Part shown: piece by piece, positions 54,997-63,259 of the stretch
Layout: every line of letters starts with the position of its first letter
How positions within the stretch are numbered: the stretch's first letter is position 1
Source: CAWBOV01 sp963790525
Lineage (GTDB): Bacteria; Actinomycetota; Actinomycetes; Mycobacteriales; Jatrophihabitantaceae
Direction: 5' to 3'
NCBI GenBank assembly: GCA_963790525.1
Contig: CAWBOV010000002.1
Coordinates: 434,001 to 498,000 of the forward strand
Length of the DNA: 64,000 nucleotides
Notes under the pieces: model-generated
Databases searched by the model: none
Seen by the model: only the letters and a program-made list of their open reading frames with translations
Told to the model about the DNA's origin: nothing
Program-made: the position numbers and the translations under genes

Positions 54997-56142
54997 TCAG
55001 GTCGCCTCGATCAGCTCTGCGGCGCCCGCGGGGACCCGCGCACCCGCCCGCCGGTAGAGGTCCTCGCACCGGTGGAGCACGTCCGGCCAGCTGACCGGCG
55101 CCGGGGTCCGGCGGTTGTGCGCGGTCATCCGGGCCCGGAGGTCCCGGTCGGTCACCAGGCGGGCGATGCTCGTGCTCATGTCGACGTCGTCGGTGGCCAG
55201 CAGCCCCTCGCGGCCGTGGGTGATGAAGTCACGCACGCCCGACACCGACTGAGCGATGATCGGCAGCCCCGCGCACCGGGCCTCCAGCGCCGCGATGCCG
55301 AAGGACTCGAGCGTCGCCGGCGCCACGAAGAAGTCGACGTCGCGGTAGACCTCCCGGATCTCGGCGTGGGTCGCGCGCCCGGACAGGGTCACCCAATCGC
55401 CCATGTCGTGGCGGGCGATGTAGCGCTCCAGCATGGCCCGCCGCGGGCCGTCGCCGACGATGACGGCTTCCATCCGGATGTGGTCGGGCACCTGGACGCG
55501 CGCCCGGCGCAGCATCGCCAGGTACTGGCGCGGACGCTTGCGGTAGGCCAGGCGCATCACGGTGCCCACCACGACCCGCTGCGGATCGCGGGGAAGCGGG
55601 TCGATGCGCCACTCCTCGCCCGTCACGCCGTTGGGCAGGATCGAGACGGTCGCGTCGTGCCCGAGGTGCTTGTACAGCGGCAGCGCGGCCACCGAGCTCA
55701 CGGCCGACCACGCGATCGGCCACCGGCTCCAGTGCCAGATGTGGTCGGCCGCGGCGAAGACGGGGGAGGCGTAGTCCCAGAGCGAGTGCAGGGTGATGGC
55801 AGTCGGGATGCCCGCCTCGCTGGCCGCGCCGGCCGCGTTGTAGGCCATCGGGGACAGCGAGGAGGCGTGGACGTGGACCACGTCGTACCGGCCGGCGAGT
55901 ACCCGCCCGGCACCCATCGGGTACGTGCCGAAGCGCATGTCCGACGGCTCGCTGTGCCGTCCCGGCGGCGGGCGCCAGACCTTGACCGGCTCGGCCAGCG
56001 CGGTCTCCGGATCGCCGGCCACCGAGGTGATGATCTCGACGTCGTGCCCGGCCGCCTGCTGGTGCACGGCCAGGTCGTGGACCTGCCGCTCGATGCCGCC
56101 CATGCGAGGGAAGTAGACGTCGGAGACGTGCGCGATCCTCAT
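54997..56142 (-). CDS. Glycosyltransferase family 4
   Basis: A 381-aa GT-B enzyme. The N-terminus MRIAHVSDVYFPRMGGIERQVHDLAVHQQAAGHDVEI is the acceptor domain start. The donor domain has VGTVMRLAYRKRPRQYLAMLRRA and VIVGDGPRRAMLERYIARHDMGDWVTLSG, then FVAPATLESFGIAALEARCAGLPIIA with the EX7E-type nucleotide-sugar site. It resembles PimB/MshA relatives but lacks MshA's N-terminal GGMNVY. ATG 56142 chosen; GTG 56166 is an alternative. It precedes and is coupled to the PIG-L gene. Donor and acceptor unproven. Confidence 0.92.
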   Translation of the reverse strand: MRIAHVSDVYFPRMGGIERQVHDLAVHQQAAGHDVEIITSVAGDPETALAEPVKVWRPPPGRHSEPSDMRFGTYPMGAGRVLAGRYDVVHVHASSLSPMAYNAAGAASEAGIPTAITLHSLWDYASPVFAAADHIWHWSRWPIAWSAVSSVAALPLYKHLGHDATVSILPNGVTGEEWRIDPLPRDPQRVVVGTVMRLAYRKRPRQYLAMLRRARVQVPDHIRMEAVIVGDGPRRAMLERYIARHDMGDWVTLSGRATHAEIREVYRDVDFFVAPATLESFGIAALEARCAGLPIIAQSVSGVRDFITHGREGLLATDDVDMSTSIARLVTDRDLRARMTAHNRRTPAPVSWPDVLHRCEDLYRRAGARVPAGAAELIEAT

Positions 56143-56266
56143 CGGTGGGCACCGATCACGACGCACTCTCCTCCTGGCAACTCTGCCGACTCATTGCGAA
56201 CACAACCACAGCGGGGTCACAGCGGCCAAGCCCCGTACATGTTCGGGAGTGGCGCGCCGCGGGCGA

Positions 56267-57085
56267 TCAGTCCGGCGGCCGTCTGCGGAACAGGTGCGGC
56301 CCGTGGGTGAGCCTGAGGGTGACCAGGGCCAGCGCCAGCCCGACCACGGCGTCGGCGACGTAGTGATTGCCCGTCGCGACGATGACGTACAGCGTGATCC
56401 ACGGATAGAACAACCAGACCCACGCCAGCCGGGCATCCTTGACCAGCCGGTAGGCGACCACGGCGGTCCAGACCGCCCAGCCGATGTGCAGGGAGGGCAT
56501 CGCCCCGTACTGGTCCGCGGTCACCGGGCCGCCGTGGGTGGTGCCGAAACCGGCGTTGGCCACGGAGTCGATGAACGTGTACCCGGGCAGGAGCCGCGGC
56601 GGGGCTACGGGGTAGAGCAGGAAGACCGCCAGCGCCACGACATTGATCATGACCAGGGCGTTGCGGGCGCTGCGGTAGGCCGCCGGGCGCTTGATCCACA
56701 CCCAGATCAGGACCGCGAAGGTCAGGCTGATGTGGCCGAACTGGTACCAGTAGCTGGCCAGCAGGTCCACCGCATGGTGCTGGTTGGACCAGACGTTGAC
56801 GGCGTGCTCGAAGCGGACGTGCAGCCAGCCCTCGACCGTCATGATGTCCTGGCCGTGGTGGAGCGCCGAGACCTTGCGCACCTCGGCCCACCCGCGCACG
56901 AGGTCGTAGATGCGCAGCAGGAACGCGACCACGATGAGCTCGCCGAGCAGGTACGGACGGGCGTTCGGCGGCCGGGTGACGGCGGCCCGCAGGCGCGCGA
57001 GCGTGCCGACCGCGCGGGAGTCCCCGTCGGCGGGAGTCGATGCCCGAGCGCTCAGCGTCGGCTGTGCGACCTTCTCCCTCAGCAC
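56267..57085 (-). CDS. PAP2-family membrane protein (inositol phosphotransferase-like)
   Basis: A 272-aa protein with six membrane segments. Active-site motifs are MPSLHIGWAVWTAVVAY (SxxH) and ATGNHYVADAVVG (HxxxD), the PAP2_3 type found in Aur1/Ipt1-like inositol phosphotransferases and lipid phosphatases. The first motif KxxxxxxRP is not obvious. It lies 124 bases upstream of the GT4-PIG-L pair on the same strand and could supply or process a lipid-linked inositol or sugar phosphate. Confidence 0.88.
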   Translation of the reverse strand: MLREKVAQPTLSARASTPADGDSRAVGTLARLRAAVTRPPNARPYLLGELIVVAFLLRIYDLVRGWAEVRKVSALHHGQDIMTVEGWLHVRFEHAVNVWSNQHHAVDLLASYWYQFGHISLTFAVLIWVWIKRPAAYRSARNALVMINVVALAVFLLYPVAPPRLLPGYTFIDSVANAGFGTTHGGPVTADQYGAMPSLHIGWAVWTAVVAYRLVKDARLAWVWLFYPWITLYVIVATGNHYVADAVVGLALALVTLRLTHGPHLFRRRPPD

Positions 57086-57275
57086 CGCGTGTCCTCCTGG
57101 ACTGTCCTGGCATCGCCCGGGACCGGCCCAGTGATCCCTACATCATTGCTCATCACCGCGTGGCAACGACACCATCCCGAGGTCCCCGGTGGCGGCGCGG
57201 CGGGTCCCGACGGGCAGGCGACGCCGGTCCAGCGTAGACGGAGGTTCCGACATCGGGCCGCTGATCGCGTTTCCG

Positions 57276-57464
57276 TTGACGGCACAGGACGCTGTGGATA
57301 CTGTTCGCGGCGCATCGGAAAGATCATCTTCAGGTGCACCAAGGGGCACGGAGCGGACAGTCCGCACCTCGGTCCGGGCCCCGGCAACGACGCGCTGCCC
57401 GGTGAGGCTCCACCCTCGGTCGAACCGGGTTGCCGGCCCATCCCCCGGCCCGAAAGGCTCCCCC
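57276..57464 (+). promoter_or_regulatory. Promoter and long structured leader of the S53 peptidase gene
   Basis: TTGACG (57276-57281) and TACTGT (57299-57304) are separated by 17 bases, a good housekeeping-type promoter. A leader of about 155 bases follows, with several GC-rich inverted repeats (for example GCGGA-CAG-TCCGC at 57353-57365). The gene-free gap as a whole is 57086-57464. The leader could be a regulatory RNA, but I cannot match it to a known riboswitch. Confidence 0.45.
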
Positions 57465-59441
57465 GTGCCCGCTTCCACGCCCCGTCCCCGACGCCTCCTG
57501 CTGACCGCTCTGGCCGCAACCGCGCTCCTCGCGCCCGCTCTCGTCGCGCTGACCACCGGCCAGGCCAGTGCCGCGGCACCGCCCGCCCGCGCGACGGTCA
57601 CCCCCGCCATCGCCCATCACTCGACCGCGCGCGTGTGCGGGACCGCCAAGCCGAAGAGCTTCTCCTGCTTCGCGATCCGCCAGACCGACGCCGTCGAGCC
57701 GAACGCGGTCACCCCGAACGCGCTGCCCAGCGGGCTGAGCCCGGCCAACCTGAAGAGCGCGTACGCCCTGGATACCAGCAGGGGCTCGGGCCAGACGGTG
57801 GCGATCGTCGACGCCTACAACGACCCCAATGCGGCGGCCGACCTGGCCACCTACCGCTCCACCTACGGCCTGCCCGCCTGCACGGTGGCCAGTGGCTGCT
57901 TCCGCCAGGTCAACCAGAACGGATCCACCACCTCGCTGCCGCCGAACGACACCGGCTGGGCGGGCGAGATCTCCCTGGACCTCGACATGGTCTCCGCGGC
58001 GTGCCCCAACTGCAAGATCCTGCTGGTCGAGGCGACCAGCCCGACCACCGCCAACCTGGGCACCGCGGTCAACGAGGCTGTGGCCCTGGGCGCCAAGTTC
58101 GTGTCCAACAGCTACGGCGGCAGCGAGACCAGCAGCGAGACGTCCGCCGACTCCAGCTACTACAACCACCCCGGCGTCGCGATCACCGCGAGTACGGGTG
58201 ACGGTGGCTACGGGGTCGAGTACCCGGCCGCGTCGCGCTACGTGACCGCGGTCGGCGGGACCTCGCTCGTCGCGTCCTCCTCCGCCCGGGGCTGGACCGA
58301 GACCGCCTGGAGCGGCGCCGGTTCGGGGTGCTCGAGCTACGAGACCCGCCCGACCGTGCAGAGCTCGGTCGCCAACATCACCGCCGTGTGCGCCCGCCGG
58401 GCCGTCGCCGACGTCTCCGCGGTGGCCGACCCGAACACCGGCGTGGCCGTGTACCAGACCTACGGCGGCTCCGGGTGGGCCGTCTACGGCGGGACCAGCG
58501 CGTCCTCGCCGATCATCGCGTCGGTCTACGCGCTGGCCGGGACGCCCGCGGCCGGGACCACGCCCAACGCCTACCCCTACGCGCACACCGGCAACCTCTT
58601 CGACGTCACGAGCGGCAGCAACGGCTCGTGCGGCTTGTCGGCGCTGTGCACCGCCAAGACCGGGTGGGACGGGCCGACGGGGCTCGGCACCCCGAACGGG
58701 TACGCCGCCTTCGTCGCCGGTTCGGGCACGTCGGGTGTCACGGTGACCAACCCGGGCGCCCAGACGACGAAGGTCGGTACCGCCACCTCACTGCAGCTCA
58801 CCGCGAGCGGGGGGACCGGCAGCTACACCTGGACCGTCTCGGGGCTGCCGGCCGGGCTGTCGGCGACGTCGGCCGGGCTGATCAGCGGTACGCCGACGAC
58901 GGCCGGGACGTACAGCGTGACGGCGACGGCCACCAGCGGCGGTTCCTCGGGCAGCGCGACCTTCAGCTGGGTCGTCTCCACCACGTCCTCGGGCTGCAGC
59001 GGCCAACTGCTCGGCAACCCGGGCTTCGAATCCGGATCGACCGTGTGGTCCTCGACGGCGGGCGTGATCTCCAACAGCGGTGAGGCGCCCCATTCGGGCA
59101 CCTACTTCGCCTGGCTGGACGGCTACGGAACGACGCACACCGACACGCTCTCCCAGTCGGTGACGATCCCCGCGTCGTGCACGGCGACCGTGTCGTTCTG
59201 GCTGCACATCGACACGGCCGAGACGACGACCACCACCGCCTACGACAAGCTCACCGTGAAGCTGGGCAGCACCACGCTGGCCACGTACTCGAACCTGAAC
59301 GCGTCGACCGGCTACGTCCAGAAGACCTTCAGCGTGAGCTCGCCGGCCGGGCAGACCGCGGCCCTGACCTTCTCCGGAACAGAGGACAGCTCGCTGCAGA
59401 CGTCCTTCGTGGTGGACGACACGGCGGTGACGCTGAGCTGA
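57465..59441 (+). CDS. Secreted sedolisin-type (S53) serine-carboxyl peptidase with Ig-like and C-terminal binding domains
   Basis: A 658-aa exported protease. A signal peptide ends near ASAAA (residue 38). There is no long S53 prodomain, only about 50 residues. The catalytic region has WAGEISLDLDMVSAACPNC (Glu168, Asp172), NSYGGSETS, STGDGGYG (oxyanion Asp246) and YGGTSASSPIIA (Ser345). After residue 425 a putative Ig domain (LPAGLSATSAGLISGTPTTAGTYSVTATAT) is followed by a jelly-roll-like C-terminal domain (LLGNPGFESGSTVWSST...) resembling carbohydrate- or cell-surface-binding modules. GTG 57465 has GAAAGG seven bases upstream. Role: extracellular protein degradation, perhaps substrate-tethered. 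Two hairpin terminators follow. Confidence 0.9.
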   Translation: MPASTPRPRRLLLTALAATALLAPALVALTTGQASAAAPPARATVTPAIAHHSTARVCGTAKPKSFSCFAIRQTDAVEPNAVTPNALPSGLSPANLKSAYALDTSRGSGQTVAIVDAYNDPNAAADLATYRSTYGLPACTVASGCFRQVNQNGSTTSLPPNDTGWAGEISLDLDMVSAACPNCKILLVEATSPTTANLGTAVNEAVALGAKFVSNSYGGSETSSETSADSSYYNHPGVAITASTGDGGYGVEYPAASRYVTAVGGTSLVASSSARGWTETAWSGAGSGCSSYETRPTVQSSVANITAVCARRAVADVSAVADPNTGVAVYQTYGGSGWAVYGGTSASSPIIASVYALAGTPAAGTTPNAYPYAHTGNLFDVTSGSNGSCGLSALCTAKTGWDGPTGLGTPNGYAAFVAGSGTSGVTVTNPGAQTTKVGTATSLQLTASGGTGSYTWTVSGLPAGLSATSAGLISGTPTTAGTYSVTATATSGGSSGSATFSWVVSTTSSGCSGQLLGNPGFESGSTVWSSTAGVISNSGEAPHSGTYFAWLDGYGTTHTDTLSQSVTIPASCTATVSFWLHIDTAETTTTTAYDKLTVKLGSTTLATYSNLNASTGYVQKTFSVSSPAGQTAALTFSGTEDSSLQTSFVVDDTAVTLS

Positions 59442-59448
59442 GCGATCC

Positions 59449-59478
59449 GGGCCGGCGCCGATGTATCAGCGCCGGCCC
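59449..59478 (+). terminator. First terminator after the S53 peptidase gene
   Basis: GGGCCGGCGC (59449-59458) and GCGCCGGCCC (59469-59478) form a perfect 10-bp stem with a 10-base loop, seven bases after the stop codon. Confidence 0.8.
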
Positions 59479-59503
59479 ACCGGTCTCCTCGTGGGTGTTG
59501 GTC

Positions 59504-59529
59504 GCCGGCCCACTGGGGGGTGGGCCGGC
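59504..59529 (+). terminator. Second terminator after the S53 peptidase gene
   Basis: GCCGGCCCAC (59504-59513) and GTGGGCCGGC (59520-59529) form a perfect 10-bp stem with loop TGGGGG. Two back-to-back strong hairpins are unusual. They insulate the next gene. Confidence 0.75.
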
Positions 59530-59839
59530 CCGAGCGGGGGAACGACATGGCGACGGCACCACGACGTACGGCCGGGGTGACACGGGCAGCGCGACGCGTC
59601 ACCGGGACACCGGCCACCGCCGTGATCCGACGCCGCAGCTCGATCGTGCCGGGGTGCGCAACGACGCGCATCCCGGCATCGAGCGGCTCCGGCCACCGTG
59701 CCTACGTCGGCAGCCACCGGGCGGAGACCCGAGCCGTCCCGCGGGCCCGCAGCGCGGCCCGCGCCGCAGCCCTGAGCGGCATCTAGGCTCCGCACATGCA
59801 CGGTCGCGCCCGGTGAACGTGCCGGACGAGAGGCACCCC
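59530..59839. other. Gap without a supported gene
   Basis: A 79-codon basic ORF (ATG 59547 to 59786) is open here, but its third-position GC is lower than in neighbouring genes and the protein (Arg/Ala/Ser-rich, no motif) looks like chance. I see no RNA gene or clear operator. Confidence 0.45.
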
Positions 59840-60238
59840 ATGACCGCACTTCCGGCCGCGCCGGCGCATCACCCCACCGTCCTGGAGCAGGCCGAGCACC
59901 GCTCGCAGGACCTCCAGCTGAGAGTGGCCGACGCGATCACGTCCTTCGCCGGGTCGATGCTGTTCGTCTACGTCCACATCGTGGTGTTCGCCGTGTGGAT
60001 GCTGGTCATCGAGAAGAGCCCGTGGCCGACGCTGACCCTGGTCGTGTCCCTCGAGGCGATCTTCCTGTCGACCTTCGTGATGATCGGGCAGAACCGGCAG
60101 GCGGCGTTCCAGCAGCACAAGGCCGATCACGACTTCGTCGCGAGCGAGCAGGAGCTGCACGCCAACACCGACCTGACCCGGCAGATCCACGAGCTGACCG
60201 TCGCCATCCACAGCCAGATCGTGGCCAAGCCGGCCTGA
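59840..60238 (+). CDS. DUF1003 family membrane protein
   Basis: A 132-aa protein with a short N-terminal soluble part, two membrane segments (FAGSMLFVYVHIVVFAVWMLVI; TLTLVVSLEAIFLSTFVMIG) and a charged C-terminal tail (NRQAAFQQHKADHDFVASEQELHANTDLTRQIHEL). The VADxITxFxGSxxFVYxHxxxFxxW and ExIFLSxFVMxxQNR pattern defines DUF1003. Function unknown; members are sometimes linked to metal or stress responses. GAGAGG lies six bases before ATG 59840. It is convergent with the next TetR gene. Confidence 0.92.
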   Translation: MTALPAAPAHHPTVLEQAEHRSQDLQLRVADAITSFAGSMLFVYVHIVVFAVWMLVIEKSPWPTLTLVVSLEAIFLSTFVMIGQNRQAAFQQHKADHDFVASEQELHANTDLTRQIHELTVAIHSQIVAKPA

Positions 60239-60257
60239 CCGGAGGCCCGGGGTCCGA

Positions 60258-60818
60258 TCAGGTGCGCACGCGCAGCAGGCGCAGCGACAGCTGGCGGACG
60301 ATCGCCCGCAGATCGTCGTCGGAGAGCTCGGCGAACAGCACCATGACGTCCGACAGCGCGGGCATCAGGTAGAACGCCGCCCGGTCCTCGTCGGCAGGGG
60401 CGTCCCCGAACAGCACCAGCAAGCCGCGCTCGAGCAGCTGGTTGAGGGTGCCGTTCTTCTCCAGCTCGCGCCGGATGCCGGGGTCGCTGTTCTTCACCGG
60501 CGCAGTCCGGCGGTGGTTGACGATGATGTCGGCGTAGCCCTCGACGAAGGTCTGCACCCGCAGCCGCCGGTTCGGCTGGCGCTCCACCTCGTCGAGCAGG
60601 TCGTTGTAGACGCTCAGCGGCCCCTCGGCGATCGCGGTGAGGATCTCGGACTTGGTGCGGTAGTGGTAGTAGACCGCGGCCTTCGTCACGCCGATCTCGT
60701 CGGCGATCATCTGCAGGGACGTCGCGTCGTAGCCGTGGTCGGTGAACAACCGGTGGGCCGTCTCCTGGATGAGCTGGCGGGTCTGTTCGGCCCGTTCGGC
60801 CCGCGTGCTGGTGGTCAT
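60258..60818 (-). CDS. TetR/AcrR family regulator of the adjacent MMPL exporter
   Basis: A 186-aa repressor: HTH in LIQETAHRLFTDHGYDATSLQMIADEIGVTKAAVYYHYRTKSEIL, the common TetR form with a standard ligand domain. ATG 60818 has AAGGGGGG upstream. It is divergent from the MMPL gene across a 147-base gap with CTAGCC/GGCTAG repeats, so it likely controls both genes. Confidence 0.93.
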   Translation of the reverse strand: MTTSTRAERAEQTRQLIQETAHRLFTDHGYDATSLQMIADEIGVTKAAVYYHYRTKSEILTAIAEGPLSVYNDLLDEVERQPNRRLRVQTFVEGYADIIVNHRRTAPVKNSDPGIRRELEKNGTLNQLLERGLLVLFGDAPADEDRAAFYLMPALSDVMVLFAELSDDDLRAIVRQLSLRLLRVRT

Positions 60819-60850
60819 GGCCCCCCTTCGCTGGTGCGTGCGGCTACACA

Positions 60851-60924
60851 CTAGCCGACCGGCAGGTGACTCACTTGACGATCGGCTAGCGATTCTGCCA
60901 GGCTGACTCTAGCCATGCGGCTAG
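60851..60924. promoter_or_regulatory. CTAGCC/GGCTAG operator sites between TetR and MMPL genes
   Basis: CTAGCC-ATGC-GGCTAG (60909-60924) is a perfect palindrome 41 bases before the MMPL GTG. A wider inverted pair, CTAGCCGA (60851-60858) and TCGGCTAG (60882-60889), lies upstream near the TetR start. Four half-sites in 74 bases indicate a double operator for the divergent genes. Confidence 0.75.
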
Positions 60925-60965
60925 CGAAAACCAGGAACCGACTCGACAAACCAGGAGCCGTCCCC

Positions 60966-63182
60966 GTGTCCGTCTATCTCTACCGGATCGCTCGATTCGC
61001 CTTCCATCGCCGCCGCTGGGTGCTCGCCGCGTGGCTCGTCGTCCTCGTCGGCGTGATCGCGGTGGCCGGCGCCTCCGGCGGCAAGACCAACGACAACTTC
61101 ACCATCCCCGGCACCGAGGCCCAGAACGCGGCGAACGAGCTGTCGGCCAAGCTGCCCGCCTTCGCCGGCGGATCGACCCAGCTGGTCTTCGCGGCCAAGG
61201 CCGGCACCACGGTGACCGACGCCGCGGCCAAGGCGAGCGTCGAGCAGGTCTTCGTCAACCTCAAGTCGGTGCCACAGGTCAGCCTGCTCATCGATCCGTA
61301 CACCTCGCACCAGGTCTCACCCGACGGGCGGCTCGCCCTCGGCGCCGTGCAGTACTCCGCGTCCACGGCGGATGTGAAGACCTCCACGGTGGACGCGGTG
61401 GAGAAGGCCGTCGTCCCGGCGCAACAGGCCGGGTTGCAGGTCGAGTACTCGGGCACGGTCTACCCGGGCTCGGTGATCGCGCTGTCGGAGCTGCCGGAGA
61501 TCATCGGCATCATCGTCGCGTTCCTGATCCTGATGGTGACCTTCGGCGCCTTCGTGGCCGCCGGGCTGCCGATCCTGACCGCGATCATCGGGGTCGCCAC
61601 CGCGCTGATGGGTATCACCGTCGTGGCCTCCGTCGTCAACATCGCGTCGGCGTCGACGACGGTGGCGATCATGCTCGGGCTCTCGTGCGGCATCGACTAC
61701 GGCCTGTTCATCCTGTCCCGGCACCGGATCAACCTGCTCAAGGGGATGACGCCCGCGGAGTCGGTGCCCCTGGCGGTGGGGACGGCCGGGAGTTCGGTCG
61801 TCTTCGCGGGACTGACCGTCATCATCGCCCTGTGCGGACTGTCGGTCGTGGGCATCCCGTTCCTCACCGCGATGGGGCTGTCGGCCGCCGGGTCGGTGTT
61901 CATCGCGCTGATGATCTCGCTGACCCTGCTGCCCGCCGTGCTGGGCTTCGCGGGAACCCGCATCGTCCGTTTCGTCGGCGGCACCACCGGGCACGTGGCG
62001 CGGGTGGCCGACGTCGCGGCCCATCAACCCGAGCAGACGTCCGGGGCGCGGTGGGCGCGGTTCGTCGTCCGCGCCCGGATCCCGCTGCTGGTCGGTGGGG
62101 TCGCGCTGCTCGCGGTCATCGCACTGCCCGCCACCAGGATCCAGTTCGGCCTCCCGAGCGGCGCGTCGAAACCGACCTCGGACACGTCCCGCAAGGCCTA
62201 CGACCTCACCACCCAGCACTTCGGTGTCGGCTTCAACGGCCCCCTGCTCGTCCTGGCCGACGTCAGCAAGGCCGCCTCGCCGACCACCGCGCTGACCCAG
62301 GTGGTCGGCAGCATCAAGGGTGAGGCCAACGTCGCCACCGTCGTCCCGGCCGCACCGCAGAACGGGATCTCGATCGTCCAGGTCATCCCCAAGACCGGCC
62401 CGAACGACCCTGCGACGGCGACCCTGGTGCACACCCTGCGCGACGATCGCAGCGCCATCGAGGGCAGCACCGGGGTGACCTACCTGGTCGGTGGCACCAC
62501 CGCGTCCAACATCGACGTGTCGGCGAAGCTGTCGAGCGCGCTGCCGATCTTCCTGGTGGTCGTCGTCGGGCTGGCGTTCATCCTGCTGACCTTCGCCTTC
62601 CGCACCATCCTGGTCCCCATCAAGTCGATCATCGGGTTCCTGCTGTCGGTGTTCGCGGCGTTCGGCGCCCAGGTGGCGGTGTTCCAGTGGGGTTGGGGCA
62701 AGCACATCTTCGGGATCACGCCGACCGAGACCGTCAGCTTCCTGCCGATCATCATGCTGGCGATCATCTTCGGGTTGTCCAGCGACTACGAGGTCTTCGT
62801 GGTCTCACGGATCAAGGAGGACTTCACCAAGACGGGTGACGCCCGTGGCGCGGTCGTCCGGGGCACCGGCCAGTCCGCGCGCGTGGTGACGGCCGCCGCG
62901 CTGATCATGTTCTCGATCTTCGTCGCGTTCATGTTCACCTCGGATCCGACGATCAAGGCGATCGGCTTCAGCTTCGCGACCGGGGTGTTCCTCGATGCCT
63001 TCGTGGTGCGGTTGACCCTCGTGCCCGCGGTCATGTCGATCGTTGCCGGGCGGCTCTGGTACCACCCGCAGTGGTTCGCCAGGTACGTGCCGGACCCGGA
63101 CATCGAGGGCGAGCGCCTCGAGCACCGCATCGCCGACGGGTCGCTGGGGACCGCGCCCGTGGCCGAAACCGCCACCGTCTGA
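60966..63182 (+). CDS. MMPL family RND-type transporter
   Basis: A 738-aa membrane exporter with twelve segments in two halves, each of the RND/MMPL fold with large extracytoplasmic loops after helices 1 and 7. Motifs include ASGGKTNDNFTIPGTEAQNA, VATALMGITVVASVVNIAS, the conserved Asp of helix 4 in GLSCGIDYGLFILSRHR, and the second-half equivalent IFGLSSDYEVFVVSRIKEDF. MMPL proteins export envelope lipids, siderophores or toxic compounds using proton motive force. GTG 60966 has AGGAG eight bases upstream. It is divergent from its likely repressor. Substrate unknown. Confidence 0.93.
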   Translation: MSVYLYRIARFAFHRRRWVLAAWLVVLVGVIAVAGASGGKTNDNFTIPGTEAQNAANELSAKLPAFAGGSTQLVFAAKAGTTVTDAAAKASVEQVFVNLKSVPQVSLLIDPYTSHQVSPDGRLALGAVQYSASTADVKTSTVDAVEKAVVPAQQAGLQVEYSGTVYPGSVIALSELPEIIGIIVAFLILMVTFGAFVAAGLPILTAIIGVATALMGITVVASVVNIASASTTVAIMLGLSCGIDYGLFILSRHRINLLKGMTPAESVPLAVGTAGSSVVFAGLTVIIALCGLSVVGIPFLTAMGLSAAGSVFIALMISLTLLPAVLGFAGTRIVRFVGGTTGHVARVADVAAHQPEQTSGARWARFVVRARIPLLVGGVALLAVIALPATRIQFGLPSGASKPTSDTSRKAYDLTTQHFGVGFNGPLLVLADVSKAASPTTALTQVVGSIKGEANVATVVPAAPQNGISIVQVIPKTGPNDPATATLVHTLRDDRSAIEGSTGVTYLVGGTTASNIDVSAKLSSALPIFLVVVVGLAFILLTFAFRTILVPIKSIIGFLLSVFAAFGAQVAVFQWGWGKHIFGITPTETVSFLPIIMLAIIFGLSSDYEVFVVSRIKEDFTKTGDARGAVVRGTGQSARVVTAAALIMFSIFVAFMFTSDPTIKAIGFSFATGVFLDAFVVRLTLVPAVMSIVAGRLWYHPQWFARYVPDPDIEGERLEHRIADGSLGTAPVAETATV

Positions 63183-63212
63183 TCTCCCGCCCGGGTGGCC
63201 GGCCTGACGAGA

Positions 63213-63247
63213 GCACGATCCACCCCCGTCACGGGGGTGGATCGTGC
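63213..63247. terminator. Bidirectional terminator between MMPL and the last gene
   Basis: A perfect stem of 15-16 bp, GCACGATCCACCCCC paired with GGGGGTGGATCGTGC, closes on a 3-5 base loop. It lies between convergent genes (stops 63182 and 63260). Confidence 0.85.
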
Positions 63248-63259
63248 ACTCGATGCGAT

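Noticed and set aside
54174..56142. GT4 and PIG-L genes as mshA and mshB (mycothiol synthesis)
   Set aside because: The GT4 lacks the MshA N-terminal signature (GGMNVY) and the deacetylase is not clearly MshB-like; the specific names are not supported from sequence alone.
57293..57301. TGTGGATAC as a DnaA box before the S53 peptidase gene
   Set aside because: An isolated near-match that overlaps a good -10 element; no cluster of further boxes.
59460..59467. GATGTATC in the loop of the first terminator, identical to the PadR half-site
   Set aside because: It is a lone 8-base half-site inside a terminator loop without its partner arm, so chance is the simplest explanation.
59547..59786. Possible 79-aa basic small protein
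   Set aside because: Third-position GC is lower than in real neighbours, the composition looks random, and there is no conserved motif; only a weak purine run precedes the ATG.
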